From: Ophioceras dolichostomum
Lineage: Eukaryota > Ascomycota > Sordariomycetes > Magnaporthales > Ophioceraceae
Direction of reading: 5' to 3'
NCBI GenBank assembly: GCA_003049485.1
Contig: PYST01000004.1
Location: forward strand, 248,001-312,000
Length of the DNA stretch: 64,000 bases
Each line of letters opens with the position of its first letter. Positions within the stretch are counted from its first letter, which is position 1. This document shows positions 45,964 to 56,046 of this stretch, piece by piece. Both the position numbers and the translations under genes were made by a program. A model generated the notes under the pieces. The model did not search any database, was not told the DNA's origin, and worked only from the letters and a program-made list of their open reading frames with translations.

Positions 45964-47706
45964 TTAGAAGAAGATAATGGCGCCCAAGAGGGCTGCAAAC
46001 GCCGCGCCTGCGGATCCCATCGTGGCTCTACTAGCAGGTGCGGCATTTCCCGGCGCAGAGGTGGCTGCCGAAGTCCCCGAGCTGGTGCTAGCGCTCGCGC
46101 TGGCACTGCTGGCGTTGGTGCTGGTGCTGTGGGTGATGGTGCTGTCAGCCCTGGTACCGGTCCCCTTTTCCGTCTCGGTCGGCCGGGGCGAGAGGTACAC
46201 AAACGTTTGTGTCCGGCTGGAGCTGCTGCCGCTGCCAATTCCTGGGCCGCCGCCGCTTGCGGGCGCGGTCGTCGACGCCGCACCGGCCGATGAAGAGGAC
46301 GAGGATCCGGCAACGGGACCTCCGGCGTTCCCTCCTGGTGGCGACGACGAGGGAGAGGAGGAACCTGCCGACGTCGTCGCGGGTGGAGTGGAGGGCGAAG
46401 TCGTCGGAGCCGATGCCGAGCCGGTGCCTCTGTCGACGTTCGTGCACGACAGGTCGTACAGCTGCGAGCCGTCGGCGCCGATGACGCCGAAGGACGGGGA
46501 ATTGGGCGCGTCCTGGAGCATGAACCACCACACGTTCATCTTACCGAGTATGGAGCAGCCCACCTCCTCCCAAAAGCGGCGGGCGTTGGCGACGCTGGGC
46601 TCGGCTTGGCCGCTGACCGCACCGGTCACGGGGAAGCCGGTCTCCGTCACCCAGATGGGCTTGCCGCCCACGACCGCCTGGGTGGCCGAGATGTGAGCGT
46701 CGAAGAGCGCCTTACTTCGCTCGATCGAGTTGCCCCCGGGCGCAGTTACCTCGTAGTATGCTGCGTACGGTTATAGGCATCGTGGTCTTTCGTCAGTGAT
46801 GCTGCTCTCTTAGTCTGGTAGTAATAGGTAGGTACCTAGGTAGGTATGTAGAAAGATCAGAACCTACGGTATGCGTCGAAACCGATCCAGTCGCATGCGT
46901 TAATCACAGCTGCGTTCTTTCCGTCTACCCACTCAGTCCAAGTGTCGACATGACCGATCTGTAATACAGGCATCAGGTACGTCAGCACTCGATGGACAAA
47001 GAAAAGCTGAAGGCGGCAGACGGGATAGCATCCCTGAGAGAGACTCGGGGGAAGGCCAAAAGGGCAGAGACATCTCCACATACCGGGATGCCGCTCAGGA
47101 CCGTCCCCGCGATCAACCCCCGGACTTGCCGGATGTAGTCTACGATCTTATCAGGCTCAGCGCCGAGGCCCGCGTTATTCGCCTGGCCCGTCGGTGAGAT
47201 CCTGTACAAGTCCTCACTGCCTACCGAGATGCCCACCACAAGCCCGTCCAGGGACGGACCGTACTGCACGATGGTCTTCTTAAGCGCGTCCAGCTCGTTC
47301 GAGAAGCGGGGGTCCCCTTCGGAGGCCCAAAGCGTGAGCAGGAGCGACGTCCTAGTCGCGATCGCCGCCGGGATGGCTGATATCGGGTCGCTTGTTGTGC
47401 CGCCCTGTATCATCGTGAAGAGACGAGCACTGTTCTATTTGTGGCGTTTCTGTTGTCACTAAACACACCGTCTTAGGTGAACTGGGGACCAGGGACCAGT
47501 CATGACTACAGATAGGTACTTACAAACTGGACAGACGCACCGCTCAGCTTGGCTGCTGCCTTGAAGTCCGCCTCGAAGTCCGCTTGCTGCTTGAAAGCAC
47601 CGGATCCTGGCATCTGGTTGCCATAGTTGAAGCCGCTGTACTGGGCATTGGCCAGCTGCGCGGTGGTGCAGGCCAGGGCCACCAACGTCTTGTAGAAGCC
47701 CATCAT
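45964..47706 (-). CDS. GPI-anchored GH17 endo-beta-1,3-glucanase (EglC-like)
   Basis: Exons 47706-47524, 47434-47084, 46958-46868, 46760-45964; 473 residues. The start could be either of two adjacent ATGs (47706 or 47703). A signal peptide (MGFYKTLVALACTTAQLANA) leads into QYSGFNYGNQ. The GH17 barrel shows the acid/base Glu135 in VGISVGSEDLY and the nucleophile Glu248 in IWVTETGFP; splices restore NSARLFTMIQGG and FDAYPYYEVTAPGGNS. A Ser/Thr/Gly/Pro-rich stalk follows and the protein ends in a hydrophobic GPI-attachment signal (GSAGAAFAALLGAIIFF). It probably remodels cell-wall beta-1,3-glucan at the surface. Divergent from the histone H4 variant gene. Confidence 0.92.
46825..46846. repeat. 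AGGT/ACCT palindrome in GH17 intron 3
   Basis: A perfect inverted repeat built from TAGGTAGG and its complement around a central GGTACC lies within the intron 46867-46761 of the GH17 gene. It is the best-formed copy of a motif seen about a dozen times in the window. Confidence 0.9.
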
Positions 47707-49184
47707 GTGTGGTATTGCTATCTTCCCCTTGTCGAAGCTGAATATGTCTGTCGTCTGGCGGTGACTGATATCTGATGCCCCGCCTTTTTTTGGTACCAAG
47801 CGATTCAGGCGAATGCAGTGTTGATAGTGCGGAGTATGAGGGGCTCACATGAACACCATGAGAATTCCTGGAGTCATGAGGAGGAGAAGCAAAGGTACTG
47901 CTGGGATGAGAAGTAGCCATGCCGACATGATGAAGATAAACCAGGATGCGAGTAAGAGTGAATCGATCAGCTCGTCACTACAGGGCGTGGATGTTTTGTA
48001 GTTATTCAGTGTCCATATCACGACCTATCCAACCGGCTCATGTGGATAAGCTCGTATTCCACCTCACGAGAGTGAGGGGTCACGCCAATGGACAGCGGCA
48101 ACTTGAGCGTCATCGGTCCACCCTTACCTGTTTTTGGATATGGTTAGGGAGAGAACGACCTCCTCTCCTTTGCATCATCGCTAAGTAGATACCTAGAGGT
48201 AGGTCCCACCTAACAATGGCAGGTGGGTGATGGCAGTGGGCGTGGTGGCATGTTGTTGCTGCCGAGGCATTCTGGAGCTCCGGCATCCAGAGATTTCACA
48301 TTGAGCATAACGGAAGGCGGCAACCTCGATAAACTCTGCTCCATATGAATCTAGAGGCAGGAAGGTAGTATGGATGCATCCAGGCTGTTTCTGTTAGCAC
48401 CTTCGAATATGAAGGAGACATTGGCTCATGTCATGTCCGGGGCGTGAGGTCGTTGTTGACGCTGTTGCATAGCAATGTCTGGCTGACGAAGTTGAAAGAG
48501 GAAAGGCAAAAAGGAGGAGAAATGGTGAAGAAAGGAGACAAAAAAGAACCCATGCGCGCTTGTAGTACAGCATTGACCCACGTACTATCCCTGCGTGCTA
48601 TACCTACCGCACCCGACCCAGCTGGCTTTTAGTGGCTGTTTGGCCGATCCTAGCTGAATAAATCGTGCAGTGGCTGCAGAGCTGCCCGTTGCGCCGCATA
48701 TTACACGCTTCTCTTTGCGCTTTTTCTGGTCGCGTAGGTACCTACCCGACCTAGGTAGTAGGTAGGTAGGCTTGAAAGCTCAGTTTTTGACACAGGCGTC
48801 GTTTGAACTCGCAAGCTTCGCACAGACTACAGCAGCCATTCCGGCGGGCACTGCACCACAATGGAAATCAACAGTGGAAGTCAAAGCGAAATTGCAGACT
48901 TATAAACCTTGCTTGAGATTCCCTTGTTTGAGAGATCGAATCTCCTGATCCTCTTTCTTCACTTCCAGTCCGTCACGTGATCATCCCATCTCGTCCACAC
49001 CCCAATGGTTCGTGCCAGACACCTGCCCCATATTTTTAACCACGCTGGCAACGGCAACAACCCCACAACAATCGCGTCTCGTCGCAAGCCAAGGCTGTGA
49101 AATCGCAACCAAGCAAAACAACCAGTATTGCAGATTCCAGGCACGAACCCCCGAGTTCTCATCCCTCCACAAAATCTAGAAAAT
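47707..49184. other. 1.5 kb divergent region GH17 / H4 variant
   Basis: No coding sequence recognised. Contains AGGT/ACCT elements near 48189-48215 and at 48734-48770. Confidence 0.5.
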
Positions 49185-50273
49185 ATGGCCCCTGCGGTCA
49201 ATGGGCGCGGAGGTCCCAAGGCGACCGCAGTGGCACGATTCGGTGGAGGAGGAGGAAAGGTTGCCGGTAAACGCATCCTGGCTGGCGGCAAGAGGCACAG
49301 GTAAGTTCACGTTCACACACCTGAAAACCCAGCGTGCTGCGTGCACATGCAAGTCACACCTACCACCTAGGTACCTAGGTAGTCATCCCAGGCCAAGGAA
49401 GGCGGAAGTCGGCTGGAAGATGTCGTGACAAAATGAAAGAAAAGGATGAGTGATGCATATATGGTGAGCTTTTAGCGATGACTTTTGCTTTTGCTAACAA
49501 GAATTGGGTGGATGTGGTTCGCGGGCGTAGGAGGATTCCTCATGATACCATTCGTGGCATCAGTGCGTGCAAACAAATTCGCCCCTTTACCTCCCGTCGA
49601 TATATCGTCTATGCATGCCTTGCTGGTCTCACCACTGTAACTAACATTCTTCGTCATTCGTTCTCTTTTGCAGCCAAGCCTGACATCCGGTATGTTTCCT
49701 CTATGCACTGGAATGCTCCTTCCCTGTCGTCCCTTTCACTCTTGCCTGTGCTATGTCTCAAACCGTTGCTCATCACCCATCCCTTGCAGACGCCTCGCCC
49801 GTCGTGGTGGCGTAAAGCGCATCTCAGCCGGCATCTACGAAGAGGCCCGGCTGGCGTTGAAGTCCTTCCTGGAGAAGGTGAGTGCTTTTAAGCTTGTTTG
49901 CTTGGCTCGTCCCGTTCTGTGTATGAGTGACGACGCTGTCCCAAGTATCCTGAAACGTGGCTTGTGTTTGTTTTACTGACAATGTGTCTGCCACGTTCCT
50001 TGCCGTAGGTTCTGAGAGATTGCGTAATTTATTGTGAGAACCGCTCCGCGAAGACGGTCACGATTTATGATGTAAGAATTTTCTTCCCCTTTAAGGTGCT
50101 TGACAGGCACCATACGCTTGCTGTCTTGTTGGGTTTCCTGAGTGAACCTCAAGAACCAATGCTCATGCTTCCCACCACCCATCAAGGTGATCCATGCCCT
50201 CAAGCGCCTGGGCAAGCCCATTTATGGGTTTGACCCGGAGACCTACGATGCGTCGAAGAAGCAGCGCAAGTAG
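49185..50273 (+). CDS. divergent histone H4 variant
   Basis: Six exons: 49185-49300, 49531-49562, 49674-49689, 49790-49877, 50009-50071, 50187-50273; 133 residues versus 103 for canonical H4. The histone fold is plain: TKPDIRRLARRGGVKRISAG, IYEEARLALKSFLEK, VLRDCVIYCENRSAKTVTIY, DVIHALKRLGKPIYGF. The tail is longer and Gly-rich (FGGGGGKVAGK, GGKRHR) and the protein ends in a 13-residue charged extension absent from canonical H4. The basic patch reads KRHRR where canonical H4 has KRHRK, so the K20 equivalent is Arg40. The 32- and 16-nt exons 2 and 3 were placed by phase and by homology to the DNIQGITKP segment (here DTIRGITKP). Fungi such as Neurospora carry a divergent H4v gene; this looks like that class. 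Exon 6 uses an AAG acceptor. Confidence 0.87.
49357..49383. repeat. AGGT/ACCT palindrome in H4-variant intron 1
   Basis: CTAGGTACCTAGGTAG-type sequence lies within intron 1 (49301-49530) of the H4-variant gene. Confidence 0.85.
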
Positions 50274-50845
50274 CCGTCAGATGGCTTCTGTCCGATCTGC
50301 CTCGGCCTGCCATCATCTTCATCCTTCTGTTCCTGTCGGAGGCATGGCGTTCGGTGTTCTAGCTTCTTTTGTTTCTGCTCCCAAGGGAGGTTTCTTGCTC
50401 AGGATTCTTTTTTGTTGTTTCTACCAGTTCGCCCCTACACTCCCTGGTCGATTGTTGGCGGGATAGTTTCTTTTGTCGGCCGCGCTGTTGATATGTGCCT
50501 AGTGCGGATTTGTCTGCACACCCCTTTCCGTACATATCCATGCCTGGCCTTGTACAAAAGGCTAGGACTTTATCTGGTGCAAGTTTTCTGCGGTAACGAA
50601 GTGATGAGAGGGTTATTTTGCCCGTGGAATAATGGTTCTGGTGGCAGCTTTGGCATTTTTGGCTCGGAAAGTGTGCATAGATCGACTTCTTGTCGTCTTA
50701 TAGCAATGGTTGATCTCTTTCGCCATCGATTGGATGGCGCTTTTCTTGTTCATCCGAACAGGGTTTTGTGTCTCGTCTTTTCATGTTAGCCCTAGATAGA
50801 GCCGACATAGTCGACCAGGCATCCCAAGGACCAAGTTCATAACCC
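50274..50845. other. convergent intergenic region H4 variant / ribokinase
   Basis: T-rich stretch of about 0.6 kb, probably two 3' UTRs; no gene recognised. Confidence 0.5.
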
Positions 50846-51868
50846 TTATTGCTCCAGCTCGTCTCGCCAAGGAATAGAGATTTGTGCACCTTTCCTTTCG
50901 ACCGTCTTTGCAGCCGCGCGGTTCGATTTTCGCACAGCAGCCTCGACATCGAACTCCTTCCCGCTAACCGAGGCAGCGACGGCCTCGAGGGAGTACATGC
51001 CCACGAACGTGTCGCCCGCAGCAGTAGTGTCGACAACCTTGGCCTTCTCCGCAGGCACGAGAGCCGACCGGCCCGTCCGGCCCTCCAGGAAAAACACACC
51101 CTTCCCACCCAGGGTGACGATCACGTTCCGCACCCCCTTCGCCACGAACCCGTCCGCCACGGACTTCAGCCCAGCCTCGGACTCTAGCACCGAGTCCTCC
51201 ACGCGGCCCAGCACCGCGGCCTCGGTCTCGTTCAGCACCAGGTGCTCCAGCCCCGCGAACGCCTCGTCCGGCAGCGCCACGGCCGGCGCCGGGTTCAGCA
51301 GCACCGGCACGCCTCTGCCCCTCGCGGCCTCGAGCGCGGCCAGCACGGCCGGGATCGGGATCTCGAGCTGCATGACCAGCAGGGCGGGCGGGCCGGAGAA
51401 GGTCTCGGCCAGGAAGTCGAAGCCGTCAGCAGCAGTAGTGCTGCCGATGGCGTGGTTCGACTCCGGGCTAAGGATGATCCTGTTCTCGCCCGTCGGCTCG
51501 TCCACCACGATGATGGCCAAGCCCGTCTTGGCCGGGGCGGGCCGCACCGCCACGCCAGAGACGTCGACGCCGTGCACGGCCAGGTTGTCGCGCAGCTGCG
51601 CGCCGTACGAGTCCGAGCCCACCGCGCCGACCATGCGGACCGAGGCCGACGCGGGGGCGGCCGCCGAGTCGGAGCCAGGGCGGGACCGAGAGAGCTTCGC
51701 GCAGGCGATGGCCTGGTTCGCGCCCTTGCCGCCGGGGGACACGGCGAATGAGGTGGATGTCATGGTCTCGCCTGGGAGGGGATGGTGGGACACGTAGGAG
51801 ACTAGGTCCATGTTGAGTGAGCCTAGGACTGTGATGAGGGGAAGTGGTGATGATGTTGGTGCAGCCAT
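50846..51868 (-). CDS. RBK1: ribokinase (PfkB family)
   Basis: Intronless, 340 residues from ATG 51868 (MAAPTSSPLPLITVLGSLNM), a normal length for fungal ribokinase. PfkB signatures are present: the GSLNMDLV start strand, SPGGKGANQAIACAKL (about 44-60), LNETEA (212-217) and the catalytic VVDTTAAGDTFVG with Asp286. It phosphorylates D-ribose to ribose 5-phosphate in the cytosol, feeding the pentose phosphate and nucleotide pathways. The nearest neighbour upstream is the zinc-finger gene on the same strand, about 1 kb away. Confidence 0.94.
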   Translation of the reverse strand: MAAPTSSPLPLITVLGSLNMDLVSYVSHHPLPGETMTSTSFAVSPGGKGANQAIACAKLSRSRPGSDSAAAPASASVRMVGAVGSDSYGAQLRDNLAVHGVDVSGVAVRPAPAKTGLAIIVVDEPTGENRIILSPESNHAIGSTTAADGFDFLAETFSGPPALLVMQLEIPIPAVLAALEAARGRGVPVLLNPAPAVALPDEAFAGLEHLVLNETEAAVLGRVEDSVLESEAGLKSVADGFVAKGVRNVIVTLGGKGVFFLEGRTGRSALVPAEKAKVVDTTAAGDTFVGMYSLEAVAASVSGKEFDVEAAVRKSNRAAAKTVERKGAQISIPWRDELEQ

Positions 51869-52830
51869 GTTTGCTTGATCCTTCTCCTGTGGTATTCTCG
51901 GTTGATGTTTTTGCTTGTTCTTCAAGAGATGAGTTTCCGACGTGAGGTCAATTCAACTCTGAGTTGTGACAAAATTGAGCTGGCTTGATCTTGTTTTTCT
52001 GCTTTTTTGTCCTCTATCCCCTAGAAAAAGGAACAAGCAACTCAGGCCTTGACAAGTCGGACCCGCCGACGTCTGTGTGGAATACAGATGAGGTCGGTAA
52101 CGACACCGAGGGGTCCCATGATTCACGGGAGGGCGGTCGGCTCGACTGGGACGTCGGCGGCTGCAGGGGTCGGGGCCCAGGTGTCCAGCGCTGGGGATAG
52201 CGGTCATGTGAGCTTCAGTTCAGGGCTGAAGTGGAGTGAGGGGAAGCCTGTATTCCGCTGTAAGTGAGGCCACTGACAGCGCCGAAATCGCCCAACCAGT
52301 CGCTCGTGCTTGCTGGTCCATTCACCCGTATCACCCAAGACCATCACTTGACAGGTACGCCAAGGCAAACTCTTTCGGCTAAGTTCCTTCTTCGTGGCAA
52401 AATAGTGTTTGTAGCAGTACTTCTGACCCTGGAAGTCTAAATGTATCGATTCCTTGGGATCTTCGCTCGATGTATTGAGTATTTTCGATTGGTGCTAATG
52501 GCGATAGCCCCTTTTCTTGTTAGGGGGCGCCCCTTTTCATACCTGACCTTTGCTGTCCATCTCTGATGCGACTCGCATGGTGGCCATCTACCTATAATAC
52601 CCCCTGAACTCCTCGAAAAACAAAATGAACGCCGCACGATATGCAAATGGTATCTCCGCAGCCCGTTATATAATACATGCGCCTAATGCGTGCTGTTTTC
52701 CTCCCAGACGTGGTGGTAGTCGTGCAATGCTTTGCTTGCTTGAAATGTTTACGTTTATATGAGACGAAAAGAAAGTCAGAGAAAATGAAGATGAAGGAAG
52801 ATGAGGAATCGAAGAAGACCACAGCTACGT
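51869..52830. other. intergenic region ribokinase / C2H2 gene
   Basis: About 1 kb upstream of ribokinase and downstream of the C2H2 gene; no gene recognised. Confidence 0.5.
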
Positions 52831-55800
52831 CTACTCCGAGATCTTCTTACGCTTGCTCGGCCTCCTCGTCGTCTCCTCGCCCTCGACGAAGTGGTTCTTC
52901 TCCATTTGGTGCTGGCGCAGGTTGTCGGGCCGGTTCTTGTACTGGCTGGTGCAGCCCGGGAACTGGCACTTGTAGATGATCGGGGGGTGCGTCGAGTGCT
53001 GCAGCTTCTTGTGCTTGGCCATGCTACCCTTGAACCATTGTGGGTCGCCCTTGGGTCGATAGCCGCAGATGTCGCAGCAGTCGTTGGCCTCGGTCTTTTG
53101 CGGCGAGTCGGAGGATGAAGAAGATGGGGCAGGCGGGGTCGAGGACTGGGCAGCTGGGGTGGTAGTCTTGCTGCTGCTGGTGCTGCCCTGGATGTTTTGA
53201 GGACTAGAGGTGGAGGATGCAGAGGATGATGATGGGGTAGAGGAGGTAGGAGATGACGAGGAAGTGGAGGAGGACGGCGATTTGCTAGTGGCGGGTTGTG
53301 CGGGTGTGATGTCTGCTGGGACGGCTACTACCCTCTGCCCGGAGCCGAATCCCAGAGCACCATCCCCAGAGTCGAAGGGTAGGAGGCCATCGGTTACATC
53401 GTCTGTAATCAGGTTGAGGAAGTCGTCCAGGAGTGCATCGTCATCGACCATGCAGACGTCGGAGGTCGTCGCCTTCGCGTCCAGTTCCGAGAGAATGGAT
53501 TCCATGAGGGAGATGCCGTGTCCGTGGTAAACTGACCGCTGCGAAGCGCCGCCGCCATGCTGGCCATACAAGCCGTCGCAGAGAGTTCCGACCAAGGGAG
53601 CGAACTCGTCAAAGAAGACCTTGGATGACAGCAGGGATGACTATGAAGGCAGCAAAAGACAATCGCGGTCAGCTATGAGTCATATACGATGCTAGGCGCC
53701 AGCCAATATTTCACCAGGCACCTGGCAAGCACTTTAGAGAAACCAGCTTGTCCAGGCAGACATCAAGGAGGAGGGAAAAAAAACTCCACAGTAAAAGAAA
53801 CATACCTTGCCGGCCTGAAGCAGCTCTAGTTCGATCCTCCGCACGCTAGCTATTGTTCCCGACTCGACGCGGCTGTAGATCTCCTTGAGTTGGCCGAGGA
53901 GGTCTTGCGAATTGCCGAATTGCTTGCCTAGCTGGACGATGATGTACCGAACCGTCGCGACGAAGGGCTTCCTGTGTGTTGTGCTGTCCGTGGCGACGTC
54001 GTGGAGGTGCTTGGCGCAGAGATCAGATCCGAGCACTTCCAGAGATCCAGATGACGGACCAAGTATAGCGGAGCATTCGAGTTCTGAAAGTGGGAATAGT
54101 GTCAGACGGACATCCTGTTCGCTGAGTATACCGGCAGGCAAGGGAAATATATGCTGCTTACCATCAAGGAAGTTTCGAGCAGTGCAAACCAGAGGGTCGT
54201 CACGGTAGGAGATGTGGCCGTTGAGATTGATCGGATGTTCCTTGCCCTTCTGACTGGGCGTCCTCTGGAGCGAGGCGTACGGTTTCAGGAGACCTCGGTT
54301 GAGCTCAGCCTTGGAGAGATTGCTTGGGTGCCAGATTATCGCGGCCAACTTCTCATAGAGAGCCCTCTCATCGTCCCGGAAGAGGCTCGAGAAGACCAGA
54401 GACTGCATGTACAACTGGTTGCAGCGTGCAGAGAGGTCGGTATCGTAGTAGACGAGGATGGACAGAGCATAGACGACATGCATCAGGCACAATGTGTCGA
54501 TGGGGGATGTTGGTGGGTGGCCCTCTAATAAGCTCCGCAACACTCTCAATCCCGAGGAAGTGATCAATGCTGGTGAGAGTGAGCGCAGTTGGTCGGCTAG
54601 GTGGTTGTCGACAACGTGTTGGATCTTGGCCAGGGAGCAGGACACGTGTTCGATCAGAGTGTCCCTTGCAGATCCCACGACTGCCTTGGTGTCGGACTGG
54701 AGAATGATGGAGGCCTCGTTGGTGGTGCTAGCGGTGGTGGCGGCGGCGGTGGTTGGGACGGAAGCAGTGGCCGTGGTCGCGCTTTGAGCGGCAGCGATCC
54801 CCCTGACGACCTGAGGGGTAGGAGTGACGTGAACCGGAACATGAGAGAGGTCCATCGCATCGATCTCCTCAGTCAGGACCACGTCGGCAGCGTATGAGTA
54901 GTCCGTGGGCACGGCTGCGTCGAAGGCGAAGAGGAGAGGGTCGGCGGAAAGATCTTCGGGAGTCATCTTGGCCTCAGGGAAGTCGGCGGGCAGCTCGGAG
55001 AACATGTCGTGGAGGAGCTCTGGTGGGGGACACGTGGCGCCGTAGAGGCTCATGTTCTGTTGTTGGGCTTCGGTAAACGTGTTCTCAACAAGGAACCCAC
55101 ATGGGCTGACCGGGCGGTTGTCCGTTGAGGGCGACGTCCAGTTTGTGTCTGGACCAGACCACATAGTGTCGGCGGTATCGGCGTGGCTCCACACGGAGGT
55201 CGGTGAGATGACAGAGCTGATGTTGCTGAGGGTGCTGGTCGTCGACCGGACCGACGAGCTTGGCGAGAGGTCCTTGCTACGAGGGGCAGCCACGGGGATC
55301 GGCCTCGGCCTGGGCCGGACTAGCTTGCGGAACTGCTCCAGACCGTGAGTGTTGAGCTGCAACGACGGGCGGAGACCACCACCAGGGCTCCGCGTCGGGC
55401 TAATGTCGCCGGTGCTGTCCTCCAGGCTTGCTTGCCATTGCATGAACGAAGGATCCAACATCAAGGCATTCGCGTTGGAGTCAAGCTCGGGGAGGAGGAG
55501 AGCTTGGGGGTCAACGACAGCTGGCTCAGGAATGGCTCCGGGTAGTCCTTGTAGTAGTGGGATTGATGGTAATGGCGGCTGTTGCTGTTGCTGTTGTGGT
55601 TGTAGCTGTTGCTGCTCCTCATGCTGCTCCTGCTGCTCCTGTGAGGTCACCTCGGTCGAATCTATCTCGGCAATCTCGTTCCCGGAAAGCTCGATGCCGG
55701 CCGCGTGGTTGAGACCCAGTGAGTCGTAGCTCGGCGGCGGCAGGGATTCGCCGTCGTCGCCGAACTCGGAGCCGGAGCCAATACCGCCCTTCTTCCCCTT

Positions 55801-56046
55801 GTGACCGAGCGACGAGAAGAAGGTCTTGGCCATGCTGATCATCTTGCGGCGCTTGGACGGCAGGCCAGCCAAGCAACGCTTGCATCTGCTGTCGTCGAAC
55901 TTCTCGACGCGCATGTGCTCGTAGCACCAGTACTCGCAGGTTCCGAGCTGCTCGCAGTCGGCCAGATGCCGCAGCATGGCCTCGTGGTCGGCAAAGCGCT
56001 GTCGGCAGCGTAGCAGCGGGCACTCGAGCCGCTCGCTGACCGTCAT
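52831..56046 (-). CDS. large C2H2 zinc-finger protein, probable transcription regulator
   Basis: Exons 56046-54162, 54083-53806, 53640-52831; 990 residues. The start ATG 56046 gives MTVSERLECPLLRCRQRF. An N-terminal Cys/His element (Cys9, Cys14, His27, Cys31) is followed by a second Cys-rich patch (EYWCYEHMRVEKFDDSRCKR). Intron 1 is 78 nt, a multiple of three, and stays open if retained; splicing gives NFLDELECSAILGPSSGS. A Gln/Pro tract lies near residue 145. The central part is disordered, then a helical region (about 490-735) resembles the regulatory part of fungal transcription factors. Two C2H2 fingers near the end use Cys910/Cys913/His931/His936 and Cys946/Cys951/His965/His971, followed by a basic RRPSKRKK nuclear signal. 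Targets are unknown. Confidence 0.85.

Noticed and set aside
48900..48945. possible tRNA T-arm-like sequence (GATCGAATCTC)
   Set aside because: No matching acceptor, D-arm or anticodon stem could be folded around it.
49185..49300. H4-like locus as a pseudogene
   Set aside because: Direct joining of the obvious exons broke the frame, but a 32-nt micro-exon at 49531-49562 restores both phase and the missing H4 segment.
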